Positions 1 through 8,360 are shown, counted from the stretch's first letter. The stretch: 64,000 nt of DNA from Bacteroidetes bacterium 43-16 (GCA_001897525.1 MKTB01000017.1:310001-374000), one strand, 5' to 3'. A program made the numbers and translations. Notes: generated by a model not told the origin, from the sequence alone.

Positions 1-751
1 TCTGAGTAGAAGTAAATCCTGCAGGTCCGGTCCATACATAATTATATACATAAGAAGTATCGTTAGAGTTAGCCAGGTTAATTTTCAGCGTATCATTATC
101 ACACACCGGGGAATTGCTGGTCAGCGTTACCCCGCAAGTAATGATAGAACAGTCCGTAGTTGCCGTACCTGCCGTCTGAGAGAACACGATATTACCCGCC
201 TGGTTACTGAAGTTCGTCATGAGCAATATGTAGTACTCACCCGTTTGGGCCGGAGGAGGAGTAGTTGCACAACCCGTACCAGTTCCGGTACCGCCGGGAA
301 GTCCGATACCAATGATCTCCTGCACACCACCGCCTGCATAAGAGCTTTGTATCGCCATCTGTCCGCCACTGATAGCAGAACAGCCGGCCGCAAGACTGTT
401 AAAAGGTCCCCAGAAGGCAAAATCCACATCCGTGCCGCCACCAGCTCCGTTATATTGGTTCAGGCTGATCTGCATCGTTCCCGGGTTAGCTATTTTCATA
501 TAATACCATACCGCATTAGGCTGCGTAGACAAGCATGCATAGCCTAGTCCCGGAGGAGCCGCAGCTCCGTTGGTAATATTAGGGAAGTTATAAGTTGTTC
601 CCGTACAGAAGGGAATAGCATCTGCACAACTGGTACCCGTAGGAGTCGGCTGAGCAAAAGCTTCGGTAGTCGCCAGGGTTCCAAACAGGGAAACAAGCGC
701 AAAACAACTGGCCTTAATTGTTGAGATTATATTTTTCAAATCGGTTATCAT
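1..751 (-). CDS. Secreted Ig/PKD-type adhesin-like protein, partial (C-terminus outside window)
   Basis: This open frame is missing from the ORF track because it has no stop inside the window. Reading back from an ATG at 749-751 gives about 250 residues that run off the left edge. It starts with a signal peptide (hydrophobic stretch ending TTEAFAQ). A cysteine-bearing, glycine-rich domain follows (CADAIPFCTGTTYNFPNITN, then VDFAFWGPF). The last visible part is an Ig/PKD-like module with the motif VWTGPAGFTST. This layout is typical of large Bacteroidota surface proteins that end in a T9SS sorting domain, but that end is not visible here. It is probably exported by Sec and then type IX secretion and placed on the cell surface. 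Exact function is unknown. Confidence 0.8.
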   Translation of the reverse strand, partial: MITDLKNIISTIKASCFALVSLFGTLATTEAFAQPTPTGTSCADAIPFCTGTTYNFPNITNGAAAPPGLGYACLSTQPNAVWYYMKIANPGTMQISLNQYNGAGGGTDVDFAFWGPFNSLAAGCSAISGGQMAIQSSYAGGGVQEIIGIGLPGGTGTGTGCATTPPPAQTGEYYILLMTNFSNQAGNIVFSQTAGTATTDCSIITCGVTLTSNSPVCDNDTLKINLANSNDTSYVYNYVWTGPAGFTSTQ

Positions 752-802
752 TTTTTAAAGACTAATTTTGGAATAATTAAAATGCTCAATACATTTGAAG
801 CC

Positions 803-1207
803 CTAAGGGTGAATAACAATAATATAGCTGCTATTATCTACCCGGTAAGTAGTACTCGTTCCCGGAGTGAAATTTAAAAAATACTTTAAAGGATTAAAAG
901 TATCCGGGTTAAAGTTAGCCTCATCCCGCTGCAAGGCAGGATTACACTTATTCGCTAATATTGCATTAGATAAAACAGGCAATCCTTCATTGGGAACAAT
1001 TGGCTGACTTTTGATCTCAACACGGGACAAAAGTTGTGCATTCGTTTGGATATATGTAGCAGGCGGTGTCCAGCATCCACCCTCAACTTCCATCGTAAAC
1101 GGACCCGCCTTTGAGGCAAGCACCGTATTGTTGAACTGTTGAGCGTTCAGATCTGCACTCGCAAAAAATGCCAAACTTAAACAGCTAAAAATAATTCTCT
1201 TTTTCAT
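803..1207 (-). CDS. Small secreted protein of unknown function
   Basis: The product is 134 residues if it starts at the ATG at 1205-1207, ten codons inside the longer ORF. I prefer that start because it gives a clean signal peptide, MKKRIIFSCLSLAFFASADLNAQ. The mature part of about 110 residues has two cysteines (GGCWTPP and ANKCNPAL) that could form a disulfide, and it ends in a run of beta-prone residues. I do not recognise a family. It lies next to and on the same strand as the partial surface protein at the left edge, so the two may be related in function or expression, but that is inference only. Confidence 0.65.
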   Translation of the reverse strand: MKKRIIFSCLSLAFFASADLNAQQFNNTVLASKAGPFTMEVEGGCWTPPATYIQTNAQLLSRVEIKSQPIVPNEGLPVLSNAILANKCNPALQRDEANFNPDTFNPLKYFLNFTPGTSTTYRVDNSSYIIVIHP

Positions 1208-1327
1208 AATTTTATAAAAAGCACTTTGATACAATGGGTTACTAAGTGGTAAGACAGGCTAAAAATACCAAAAGTTGGTGAATTTGATAATAAAATAATA
1301 ATTTACTTTGCCAAAATTAAAATAAAC

Positions 1328-2551
1328 ATGCTGACCCTCATTTCCAACATCAAATCTTTAATCCAAACCAGGAGCGAAAATGTACTCAGAGTAAATGGTC
1401 TGAACATGAAATATCTGCCACAAATAGATGATGCTTACCTGATTGTGGAAAATGGGCTGATTCATTCTTTTGGTAAAATGAGTGAACTGCCGATGTTGCA
1501 ATTTGCAGAAACATTTGATGCCTCTGACCGCCTGATCCTACCTACCTGGATCGATTCACATACCCACCTGGTATATGCCGCATCCCGGGAACAGGAATTT
1601 GTAGATCGCATCAATGGCTTAAGCTATGCAGAGATCGCAGCAAAAGGCGGGGGTATATTGAATTCCGCACGCAAAATGGCCGATGCCGATGAGCAACAAC
1701 TCTACGAAGCCGCTGCTGCCCGCCTGGAACAATTAATAGCATTGGGTACCGGTGCGATTGAGATAAAAAGCGGCTACGGCCTAAGTACCGCAGCAGAGCT
1801 GAAGATGCTTCGCGTTATTCGCAGCCTGAAAGAAAACTATCCGCGCATACCCATTAAGGCAAGCTTCTTAGCCGCGCATGCCTTCCCCCTGGAATATAGA
1901 GAAAATCACCAGGGATATATCGACCTCATCATTAACGAGATGCTGCCACAGGTAGCCGGAGAAGGCCTGGCAGATTATATGGATGCCTTCTGCGAAGAAG
2001 GTTTTTTCTCCGTAGCAGAGACCGAGCAATTACTGGAAGCAGGCTGGAAATACGGCTTAAAGCCAAAAATTCATGCCAACCAACTGCATCGTTCCGGTGG
2101 CGTACAGGTAGGCGTTAAACATGATGCCGTAAGCGTAGACCACCTGGAAAGCATGGGACAAGAAGAGCTGGACTGCCTGAGAGAGAGCCATACCATACCC
2201 ACATTACTGCCGGGAGCAGCCTTCTTCCTGGGTATGCATTACCAGCCCGCCAGGATGATGATAGATGCAGACCTGCCCGTGTGCCTGGCCTCAGACCTCA
2301 ATCCCGGGACCTGCCCTTCAGGCAATATGAACCTCTTACTGACCATCGCCTGTACCCAATTAAAAATGACCCCCGAAGAAGCCGTAAATGCACAAACCAT
2401 AAATGCGGCAGCCGCTATGGAACTGGAAGAAAGCATGGGCAGTATTACCGTAGGAAAAAAAGCCAGCCTCATCATTACCAAACCAGTACCTTCCCTGGCC
2501 TACCTGCCTTATGCCTATGGCGAGAACCTGATCGAAAAAGTAATTGTTTAA
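1328..2551 (+). CDS. hutI: Imidazolonepropionase
   Basis: This 407-residue enzyme hydrolyses 4-imidazolone-5-propanoate to N-formimidoyl-L-glutamate, the third step of histidine breakdown, in the cytoplasm. It belongs to the metal-dependent amidohydrolase family. The first metal motif is DSHTHLVYAASREQEF (His78 and His80). The region around HANQLHRSGGVQVG and SVDHLE supplies further metal and substrate residues, and ASDLNPGTCPSG is a typical HutI segment. Length is normal for the family. No hutH, hutU or hutG gene lies beside it, so in this genome the pathway is scattered. An aldo/keto reductase follows after 57 bases on the same strand and could be co-transcribed. Confidence 0.95.
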   Translation: MLTLISNIKSLIQTRSENVLRVNGLNMKYLPQIDDAYLIVENGLIHSFGKMSELPMLQFAETFDASDRLILPTWIDSHTHLVYAASREQEFVDRINGLSYAEIAAKGGGILNSARKMADADEQQLYEAAAARLEQLIALGTGAIEIKSGYGLSTAAELKMLRVIRSLKENYPRIPIKASFLAAHAFPLEYRENHQGYIDLIINEMLPQVAGEGLADYMDAFCEEGFFSVAETEQLLEAGWKYGLKPKIHANQLHRSGGVQVGVKHDAVSVDHLESMGQEELDCLRESHTIPTLLPGAAFFLGMHYQPARMMIDADLPVCLASDLNPGTCPSGNMNLLLTIACTQLKMTPEEAVNAQTINAAAAMELEESMGSITVGKKASLIITKPVPSLAYLPYAYGENLIEKVIV

Positions 2552-2608
2552 AAAGAACAAAAAATAAATACCTACGGCTGAAATATACCGGGAAGATCAA
2601 TTACAGAG

Positions 2609-3421
2609 ATGCAAACAATCACCTTAAACAACGGATTGCAAGTCCCCCAATTAGGTTTGGGAGTGTGGCAGTCCGGCAATGGAGAACTGCTGCAGGAAGC
2701 CCTTGCCGTAGCTTTTGAAACCGGGTACCGTCATATAGATACCGCTGCTTTTTACCATAATGAAGCCGGGGTGGGGCAGGCTATGAAACACTCCGGGATA
2801 GACCGTGCTCAGTTTTTTATAACCACCAAAGTATGGAATGAAGACCAGGGCTATGCACAGACCCTCAAAGCCTTTGAGCGCAGCCTGGCCCTGCTGGACA
2901 GCCCTTACATTGATTTATACTTAATTCACTGGCCCGTAAAAGGTAAAGAACGCGATACCTGGAAAGCCCTTGAATTCCTGTACCGGGAGGGTAAAGTGAA
3001 AGCAATAGGAGTAAGCAATTTCCTGCAACATCACCTGGAAGCCCTCCTGCCTTATTGTGAGATCAAACCCATGATCAACCAACTGGAACATCATCCCTAC
3101 CTGGTGCAAAAAGACTTGCAGGACTTCTGCCGCCGACAAGAGATCCGCTTCGAAGCCTGGAGCCCATTAATGCAGGGCGGCGTATTTACCATTCCCCTGT
3201 TACAAGAATTATCGTTGAAATACAACAAAACCATAGCCCAGCTCGTATTAAGATGGAATATTCAAAACAGCATCATCAGTATACCTAAAAGCATCCACCC
3301 CGAACGCATTAAAGAAAACTTCGACATCTGGAACTTTGAAATAGAAGCAGCAGACCTGCAGTTGATCGACCATTTAGATAAAGCACAAAGAGTAGGGCCA
3401 GACCCTGATGTGTTTGGATAG
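2609..3421 (+). CDS. Aldo/keto reductase (2,5-diketo-gluconate reductase-like)
   Basis: This 270-residue protein is a cytoplasmic NADPH-dependent oxidoreductase that reduces aldehydes or ketones to alcohols. The catalytic tetrad of the aldo/keto reductase superfamily is visible: Asp44 and Tyr49 (RHIDTAAFYHNEAG), Lys74 (ITTKVWNED) and His107 (LYLIHWPVKG). Cofactor-binding motifs GVSNF and SIPKSIHPERIKENFDIW are also present. Length fits the short bacterial AKR5-type enzymes. The physiological substrate cannot be told from sequence. The stop codon TAG merges directly with a degenerate heptanucleotide repeat array (GTGATAG...), which is odd and is described separately. Confidence 0.93.
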   Translation: MQTITLNNGLQVPQLGLGVWQSGNGELLQEALAVAFETGYRHIDTAAFYHNEAGVGQAMKHSGIDRAQFFITTKVWNEDQGYAQTLKAFERSLALLDSPYIDLYLIHWPVKGKERDTWKALEFLYREGKVKAIGVSNFLQHHLEALLPYCEIKPMINQLEHHPYLVQKDLQDFCRRQEIRFEAWSPLMQGGVFTIPLLQELSLKYNKTIAQLVLRWNIQNSIISIPKSIHPERIKENFDIWNFEIEAADLQLIDHLDKAQRVGPDPDVFG

Positions 3422-3541
3422 TGATAGGTGGTGGGGGATGAGTGAGAAGTAAAAAGTGATAGGTGATGAGTGGTGGGTGATGAGTGATGGTTGATGAGTG
3501 GTGAGTGATGGGTGGTGGGTGATGGTGAATTGTTGATTGTT
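3421..3541. repeat. Degenerate heptanucleotide array (GTGATGR type), left arm
   Basis: About 17 seven-base units run from the last base of the aldo/keto reductase stop codon: GTGATAG GTGGTGG GGGATGA GTGAGAA and so on, ending in TTGATTG TTGATGA. The units are imperfect but keep the period of seven. They are complementary in type to the perfect CTTATCA/CTTCTCA array 30 bases further on, so a transcript crossing both could fold into a long imperfect hairpin. ORF-track entries here (histidine/proline-rich frames) are by-products of the repeat. Confidence 0.85.
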
Positions 3542-3571
3542 GATGAGCATGACAATAATTTTTCACAGCTC

Positions 3572-3662
3572 CTTCTCACTTCTCACTTCTCACTTCTCAC
3601 TTCTCACTTCTCACTTCTCACTTATCACTTATCACTTATCACTTATCACTTATCACTTATCA
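3572..3662. repeat. Perfect heptanucleotide array, 7x CTTCTCA + 6x CTTATCA
   Basis: Thirteen uninterrupted seven-base units: seven CTTCTCA followed by six CTTATCA. The array stops four bases before the stop codon of the minus-strand RmlD-type gene (3666-3668). Read from that gene it is TGATAAG/TGAGAAG. The perfect units suggest recent expansion, whereas the left arm is old and degenerate. A related shorter array abuts the stop of batC at 23731-23772. Confidence 0.93.
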
Positions 3663-3665
3663 CAA

Positions 3666-4535
3666 TTACACCTTACTGCTCACATACTCATCCACCGTAC
3701 CAAATAAAAACTCCGGATATAGATTCGAGAATTTCTCTTTGATAAAGCCTCCCAATAAAGGCCTCTTGGCCGGTTGCTTGAGGCTGGCGGTGTCAATGGC
3801 GTTTAATTCATAGGCCGCATCCGGGAAATACTTTAAGACACGAAGGGCCAATTCCACCCGGTTCATATAATCCGTACTGCCGATGTGAAATACCCCTGAC
3901 TGATCGTCCGTCAGTAGTACCAGCATGGCCCTGGCAATATCCCAGGCATTAGTGGGAGAAGCATATTGATCTTTGGGCAGGTTCAGCGTTAACTTTTGTC
4001 CCTCCTTACATTGGCTCACGATACGGGCAATAAAGTTTTTCCCTCTGATTTCATCCCCGTACACATTGGTCACCCTTAAGACTAAGCCATTGGCTATTTC
4101 CCTAAGCACCAATTGCTCTGCTTCCAGCTTATGTTTGCCATAAATGCTCAAAGGATTGATCTTGCCATCCTCTTTATAAGGCCCTTCCGTACCATCAAAA
4201 ACATAATCAGTAGAGATATAGACCATGCGGGCATTACAAGCCTGTGCTAATGTCACCAAAGCCTGGGTACTGGCTACCGTTTTCTCATAACTTTCTTCAA
4301 TATGATCTTCACAATAGTCCACATGAGTCAGCGCGCCGCAATGCACGATCACGTCCGGCCCGAAAGCCTTTACATCAAAATTATCCGGGTGTGCCGGCTC
4401 TAAAGTATTATAGAATACCGTATCTGCAGTGCCGAAAGAAAGGTGTGTACCCACAACCTCGTGACCCTGCTCTGTAAAATGTTTCAGACAATTTCCTCCT
4501 ACCAGTCCGGAGGCTCCGGCGATGAATATTTTCAT
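3666..4535 (-). CDS. NAD(P)-dependent sugar reductase, RmlD/dTDP-4-dehydrorhamnose reductase family
   Basis: This 289-residue extended short-chain dehydrogenase has the N-terminal nucleotide-binding motif GASGLVGG, then the signature YISTDYVFDG and the catalytic pair in YGKHKLEAE (Tyr-x-x-x-Lys). These identify the RmlD substrate-binding family, which reduces dTDP-4-dehydro-sugars or similar nucleotide sugars in the cytoplasm. There are no rmlA, rmlB or rmlC neighbours, so a role strictly in dTDP-rhamnose synthesis is not shown by context. It could also be a methionine-adenosyltransferase-beta-like or other sugar reductase. The gene is transcribed toward, and its stop almost touches, a perfect heptanucleotide repeat array. 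Confidence 0.88.
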   Translation of the reverse strand: MKIFIAGASGLVGGNCLKHFTEQGHEVVGTHLSFGTADTVFYNTLEPAHPDNFDVKAFGPDVIVHCGALTHVDYCEDHIEESYEKTVASTQALVTLAQACNARMVYISTDYVFDGTEGPYKEDGKINPLSIYGKHKLEAEQLVLREIANGLVLRVTNVYGDEIRGKNFIARIVSQCKEGQKLTLNLPKDQYASPTNAWDIARAMLVLLTDDQSGVFHIGSTDYMNRVELALRVLKYFPDAAYELNAIDTASLKQPAKRPLLGGFIKEKFSNLYPEFLFGTVDEYVSSKV

Positions 4536-4621
4536 GGCAACAAAGTAATAATTAAAAACTTAAACCTCAAAAAATGTTGCCCTTTATCTCCTTAATACAA
4601 TACATTAAATAAGGAATTCAA

Positions 4622-4629
4622 TACATTTG
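4622..4629 (+). promoter_or_regulatory. Bacteroidota -7 box TACATTTG upstream of mgtC-like gene
   Basis: TACATTTG matches the TAnnTTTG consensus and lies 40 bases before the ATG of the MgtC-family gene. No clear TTG -33 element is present at the expected spacing, so this is a partial match. Confidence 0.45.
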
Positions 4630-4669
4630 TAAGGCACTATTAAAAGCTTTTAAAAAAGAACAGGAACTC

Positions 4670-5323
4670 ATGGATAACTACTTTCACTTAGACTACCCGG
4701 AATTGGGCTACCAGTTTTTACTACTCTGTATCTCCATCATTGCCGGGGGCCTTATAGGGCTGGAAAGAGAATACAGGAACAAGTCTGCAGGTTTAAGGAC
4801 TTTTATTCTCGTGGCCTTTGGCTCCTGCCTGTTCACCATTCTATCCCTCAAGATAGGTATCGGCAACCCCGACCGGCTGGCCGCAAATATTGTTACCGGG
4901 ATCGGTTTCCTGGGAGCCGGTATCATATTTAAAGATGCCAACCGCATTGGCGGCATTACCACGGCCACTTCCGTATGGGCTACCGCCTCATTGGGTATGG
5001 CTGTAGGCTCGGGCTATGCAGTGCTCGCCATTATCGGTGCCTTACTGATGCTGGTCGTGCTCCAGCTGCTGGTAAGCCTGGAACGGAAAATTGATCACCT
5101 GCATAAGATCCATGAATATACCGTAAGCTTTGCTGCACTCAGCGATTTTGACTATTGCGACCACCTGTTTCACCAGCATCATCTTAAATACAAACTGACC
5201 AAACAGCTGAAAATGAGTACAGGCTATATGGGCACCTGGCATGTGACCGGGAAGCAGAAAGCCCATAACCAGGTCATCAGGGCAATGATGAATGATGACA
5301 GGATTACTTCCTATTCTTATTAA
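4670..5323 (+). CDS. MgtC/SapB family inner-membrane protein
   Basis: This 217-residue membrane protein carries the MgtC/SapB signature: GGLIGLEREYRNKSAGLRT followed by GFLGAGIIFK. Four to five hydrophobic segments fill the first 130 residues, and a soluble C-terminal part of about 80 residues follows, which resembles the small ACT-like domain seen in many relatives. Family members are linked to growth at low magnesium and to regulation of ATP synthase or phosphate uptake, but most environmental homologues have no known role. It stands alone between divergent and convergent neighbours and has its own -7 box and a strong terminator hairpin. Confidence 0.9.
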   Translation: MDNYFHLDYPELGYQFLLLCISIIAGGLIGLEREYRNKSAGLRTFILVAFGSCLFTILSLKIGIGNPDRLAANIVTGIGFLGAGIIFKDANRIGGITTATSVWATASLGMAVGSGYAVLAIIGALLMLVVLQLLVSLERKIDHLHKIHEYTVSFAALSDFDYCDHLFHQHHLKYKLTKQLKMSTGYMGTWHVTGKQKAHNQVIRAMMNDDRITSYSY

Positions 5324-5329
5324 AATATT

Positions 5330-5366
5330 AAAAAGGGTAAACTTTATACAAGTTTACCCTTTTTGT
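5330..5366. terminator. Bidirectional terminator hairpin
   Basis: A 14-base stem AAAAAGGGTAAACT/AGTTTACCCTTTTT with a short loop sits between the converging mgtC-like gene and the decarboxylase gene. A/T runs on both sides make it usable in both directions. Confidence 0.85.
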
Positions 5367-5387
5367 TTTCCTATAACCAGGATACTA

Positions 5388-6806
5388 TTATTTTACATAA
5401 CCCAGGATCTTGAGCATGCTCAAAGGAGTTTGCTCCTTAGCATATTGCCAGTCCTCCATTTCACCGTTTTTCTTCACATTCACGATCACATGCTTAGGAG
5501 AAGGGATCATACAGTGCTTGATACCGCCATAACCCGAAAGCTGGTCCTGGTAAGCACCCGTATGGAAGAAGCCAATGTATAAAGGTTCTTTGGTCTCCAC
5601 CGTTTCATCATCCAGCTTCGGCAGGAACACCGCATTGATGTGCTCCTCAGAAGTATAAAAGTCATGTCCGTCACAGGTCAGCCCACCCAAGTGCACTTCC
5701 TGGTATTCATTTTCCCATTGGTTGATCGGCAACATTAAGAACTTCTCCCCAATCCCCCAGGTATCCGGCAGGGTAGTGATAAAGGAGCTGTCGATCATAT
5801 ACCAGATCTCCCGGTCATTCTGCTTTTTCTCTCCCAAAACACTATAGATAACCGCCCCGGCTTCACCTACAGTGAACGAACCGAATTCTGTAAAGATATT
5901 GGGCATATCCACCTTGTTCTTCTTACACACGTTCTTTATCGTAGATACGATCTCGTTGGCCATGTATTGATAATCATAGTCAAAACCAAGACTATGCTTG
6001 ATCGGGAAGCCACCACCGATATTGATACTGTCCAGTTCCGGGCAGATCTTCTTCAGCTGGCAATACAAGTTGATCACTTTACTTAAGGAACTCCAGTAAT
6101 AGATATCATCCTTGATCCCCTTATTCATAAAGAAGTGCAGCATTTTCAATTGGAATTTGCTGTTGCCTTTAATCTTATCTACGTAAAATTCCAGGATCTC
6201 TTCCTTACGGATACCCAGTCTTGAGGTATAGAAGTCAAAAGTAGGTTCTTCCTCAGCTGCAATCCTGATCCCCAGTTTTACCGGGCCTTTTCCCCTTACC
6301 GCCTTTTGATAATCTTCAATCTCTTCTTTATTGTCCAGTACCGGTATCACATTTGTCCAGCCTTCATTGATCAGCCTGGAGATCGCTTTAGTGTACTGTT
6401 TCGTTTTATAGCCATTACAAACGATAAAACGGTCCTTATCCAGTTTCTTTTTTGCATGAAGCGCCCTGATGATATCCATATCATAGGCAGAGGAAGTCTC
6501 TACATGAATATCATTTTTAAGTGCCTCTTCCATAATAAAGGAAAAGTGAGAACTTTTGGTACAATAGCAGTAATTGTAAGTTCCGGGATAACGATGCTTT
6601 TTGATCGCATTGTTAAAATACTCTTTAGCCTTATTAATCTGAGATCCTATTTTAGGAAGAAAGGTAAGTTTAAAAGGTGTCCCATACTTATCAATTAACC
6701 TTTTAATGTCTACACCATTAAACTTTAAGTAGTTGTCGTCAACTTCAAATCCCTCCTGGGGAAAATCAAATGTTTGATCGACAAGACCACGATACGTATT
6801 ATTCAT
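5388..6806 (-). CDS. Fold-type III PLP-dependent decarboxylase (arginine decarboxylase-like)
   Basis: This 472-residue protein belongs to the Orn/DAP/Arg decarboxylase family 2, with an alanine-racemase-like barrel and a C-terminal beta domain. The likely PLP lysine is Lys84 in YCYCTKSSHF. The glycine-rich phosphate-binding segment is SINIGGGFPIKH, and EFGSFTVGEAGA is the usual motif of the second part. It would remove the carboxylate from a basic amino acid, probably arginine, to begin polyamine synthesis in the cytoplasm. Close Bacteroidota relatives are commonly called arginine decarboxylase, but it is shorter than E. coli SpeA. Ornithine or diaminopimelate as substrate cannot be ruled out. 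No polyamine genes are adjacent. Confidence 0.8.
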   Translation of the reverse strand: MNNTYRGLVDQTFDFPQEGFEVDDNYLKFNGVDIKRLIDKYGTPFKLTFLPKIGSQINKAKEYFNNAIKKHRYPGTYNYCYCTKSSHFSFIMEEALKNDIHVETSSAYDMDIIRALHAKKKLDKDRFIVCNGYKTKQYTKAISRLINEGWTNVIPVLDNKEEIEDYQKAVRGKGPVKLGIRIAAEEEPTFDFYTSRLGIRKEEILEFYVDKIKGNSKFQLKMLHFFMNKGIKDDIYYWSSLSKVINLYCQLKKICPELDSINIGGGFPIKHSLGFDYDYQYMANEIVSTIKNVCKKNKVDMPNIFTEFGSFTVGEAGAVIYSVLGEKKQNDREIWYMIDSSFITTLPDTWGIGEKFLMLPINQWENEYQEVHLGGLTCDGHDFYTSEEHINAVFLPKLDDETVETKEPLYIGFFHTGAYQDQLSGYGGIKHCMIPSPKHVIVNVKKNGEMEDWQYAKEQTPLSMLKILGYVK

Positions 6807-6855
6807 TTACGATACGAAAAATAGAATTGTGATAAAATGCTTTTAAAACTAGCTG

Positions 6856-6863
6856 CAAACGTA
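6856..6863 (-). promoter_or_regulatory. -7 box TACGTTTG upstream of the decarboxylase gene
   Basis: Read on the minus strand the sequence is TACGTTTG, a match to TAnnTTTG, about 50 bases before the decarboxylase ATG. The -33 element is not convincing. Confidence 0.45.
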
Positions 6864-6953
6864 CAAATAAATCCCTATAAATCGTGCATAGTCTCAATTA
6901 ATTAATAGTGAATGGATTTTGGCAATTTTGCAAGAAAACGGGATTTTTGCAAA

Positions 6954-7697
6954 ATGAATTTCAACCCTACAGAAGCAGAAATCAAAGAAGGTGCGGTAAT
7001 ACTGATCGATAAAGCGTTCCGGTGGACCTCTTTTGATGCCATCAATAAGATAAAACATACCACCCATGCCAAAATAGGCCATTGCGGTACACTGGACCCC
7101 CTGGCCACCGGTTTGCTCATTTGCTGTACGGGTAAAATGACCAAACAAATTGAACAATTTCAAAAACAGGATAAAGAATATACCGGTGTCATCACCCTGG
7201 GAGCAACCACGCCTACCTACGACCTGGAATCCAGTCCGGAAAACAATAAAGACTATAGCCATCTTGATGAAGCAACCGTGCGCAATGCGGTAGCGCAGTT
7301 TGTAGGGGCTATAGAACAATTGCCTCCGGCGCATTCTGCGATTAAAAAGGATGGTAAGCGCTTGTATGAACTGGCACGTGCCGGGAAAGAAGTAAAGCTT
7401 GACCCGAGAAAAGTCACCGTTAATGAATTTGAGATCACCCACATAGCACTGCCGGAAGTTCATTTCCGGATCAACTGCAGTACAGGTACTTATATCAGGT
7501 CCCTGGCCCATGATTTCGGGGCAGCGCTGGGAGTAGGTGGCTATTTAAGCGCCCTGCGGAGAACGAAGATCGGTGCATTTAATGTAACAGAAGCAAGGAC
7601 CGTAGAGCAATGGATGGATTTTTTGGGACATATGCATTTTGTAAAACCCGTCAAACAAAAACAACTGACCAGAAAAAAGAAGAATTTCGAAGAATAA
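6954..7697 (+). CDS. truB: tRNA pseudouridine(55) synthase
   Basis: The enzyme isomerises U55 in the T-loop of tRNAs to pseudouridine. The motif GHCGTLDPLATGLL contains the catalytic Asp48, and IRSLAHDFGAALG is typical of the domain's later part. I chose the ATG at 6954 (MNFNPTEAEIKEG, 247 residues) over the ORF-track start at 6912 because the extra 14 residues (MDFGNFARKRDFCK) do not look like the family. The first conserved block reads DKAFRWTS where the family norm is DKPxGxTS, a mild deviation. TruB proteins in this phylum lack a long C-terminal PUA domain, and so does this one. Confidence 0.94.
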   Translation: MNFNPTEAEIKEGAVILIDKAFRWTSFDAINKIKHTTHAKIGHCGTLDPLATGLLICCTGKMTKQIEQFQKQDKEYTGVITLGATTPTYDLESSPENNKDYSHLDEATVRNAVAQFVGAIEQLPPAHSAIKKDGKRLYELARAGKEVKLDPRKVTVNEFEITHIALPEVHFRINCSTGTYIRSLAHDFGAALGVGGYLSALRRTKIGAFNVTEARTVEQWMDFLGHMHFVKPVKQKQLTRKKKNFEE

Positions 7698-7701
7698 ACC
7701 A

Positions 7702-7733
7702 AAAAAGCTTCCCGTATTCCCGGGAAGCTTTTT
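7702..7733. terminator. Bidirectional terminator hairpin after truB
   Basis: A perfect 13-base stem AAAAAGCTTCCCG/CGGGAAGCTTTTT with loop TATTCC lies between truB and the convergent sorting-domain protein. Confidence 0.9.
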
Positions 7734-7749
7734 GCTTAAAAATTAATAT

Positions 7750-8145
7750 TTATCGGATTAAGGTAACGGTGCCTTTATAGATCTCTTCAGTGCCGTCACT
7801 GTATCTTATTTTTATTGCATAGCCATATACTGCCATAGGTTGTTCCTGGCCTTTGTACATGCCATCCCAGCCTTTCCTGATGTCATTGGTAGCGAAAACC
7901 ACAGTGCCCCAGCGATTAAACACCCGCATTTCCAATAAGGTCTCATCGGTGATGTTCACCATTTTGAATACATCATTATGCCCGTCATTATTCGGTGTGA
8001 ATGCTGTGGGGATCATAATTTTACGCTCAACCTGTTTGTCATCACGAGGATGATAATCCTGTGCATTTACCCTTTGAGCAGATACTGCAACACTCAGGAA
8101 GAGTGCCAACCGCAGCCACCATACATTAATTTTATTTAGTTGCAT
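7750..8145 (-). CDS. Stand-alone T9SS type B sorting domain protein (gliding-motility C-terminal domain only)
   Basis: The 131-residue product has a signal peptide (WWLRLALFLSVAVSAQRVNAQ), a linker of about 12 residues (DYHPRDDKQVER), and then a complete type B/CHU_C-type gliding-motility-associated C-terminal domain. Its marks are IPTAFTPNNDGHNDVFK, VFNRWGTVVFAT and the end YKGTVTLIR. In normal cargo this domain comes after hundreds of residues of passenger and directs export by type IX secretion. Here there is essentially no passenger. It could be a minimal surface protein, a decoy for the sorting machinery, or the remains of a longer gene. The frame is intact and has its own signal peptide, which argues against simple decay. 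Confidence 0.9.
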   Translation of the reverse strand: MQLNKINVWWLRLALFLSVAVSAQRVNAQDYHPRDDKQVERKIMIPTAFTPNNDGHNDVFKMVNITDETLLEMRVFNRWGTVVFATNDIRKGWDGMYKGQEQPMAVYGYAIKIRYSDGTEEIYKGTVTLIR

Positions 8146-8291
8146 ATTAAATGCTTTATGTTTTTTAAAATAATAGTTCTTCCTTCAGAACATATTAATG
8201 TATAAAAAGACGGAATGTTGCCTCCAAAGGTTGGGTGATGAAATTGTTAACAAAATTCCAATCCTGTATATGCTATGATTTGACATAAAAA

Positions 8292-8338
8292 TACCCGTTA
8301 AAAAATCCGGTTTTTGTAATAGAAATTTTAACGGGGTA
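8292..8338. terminator. Possible terminator stem-loop
   Basis: TACCCGTTAAAA and TTTTAACGGGGTA form a stem of about 12 pairs with one bulge and a 22-base loop. It lies just downstream of the minus-strand Spy-like gene, and on that strand an AT-rich ATTTTTAT follows. Weak support. Confidence 0.4.
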
Positions 8339-8360
8339 ATGATAAATATATTAATGAATT

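Noticed and set aside
2281-2718. Plus-strand ORF of 145 codons between hutI and the aldo/keto reductase gene
   Set aside because: Overlaps both real genes in another frame; composition is not protein-like.
3572-3662. CRISPR-like periodic array
   Set aside because: Units are seven bases with no spacers and there are no cas genes; it is a simple tandem repeat.
3262-3742. ORFs of 76-105 codons across the repeat block (His/Pro/Ser-rich frames)
   Set aside because: They are translations of the seven-base repeats and of neighbouring genes in wrong frames; no start context, and period-7 repeats rotate through all frames.
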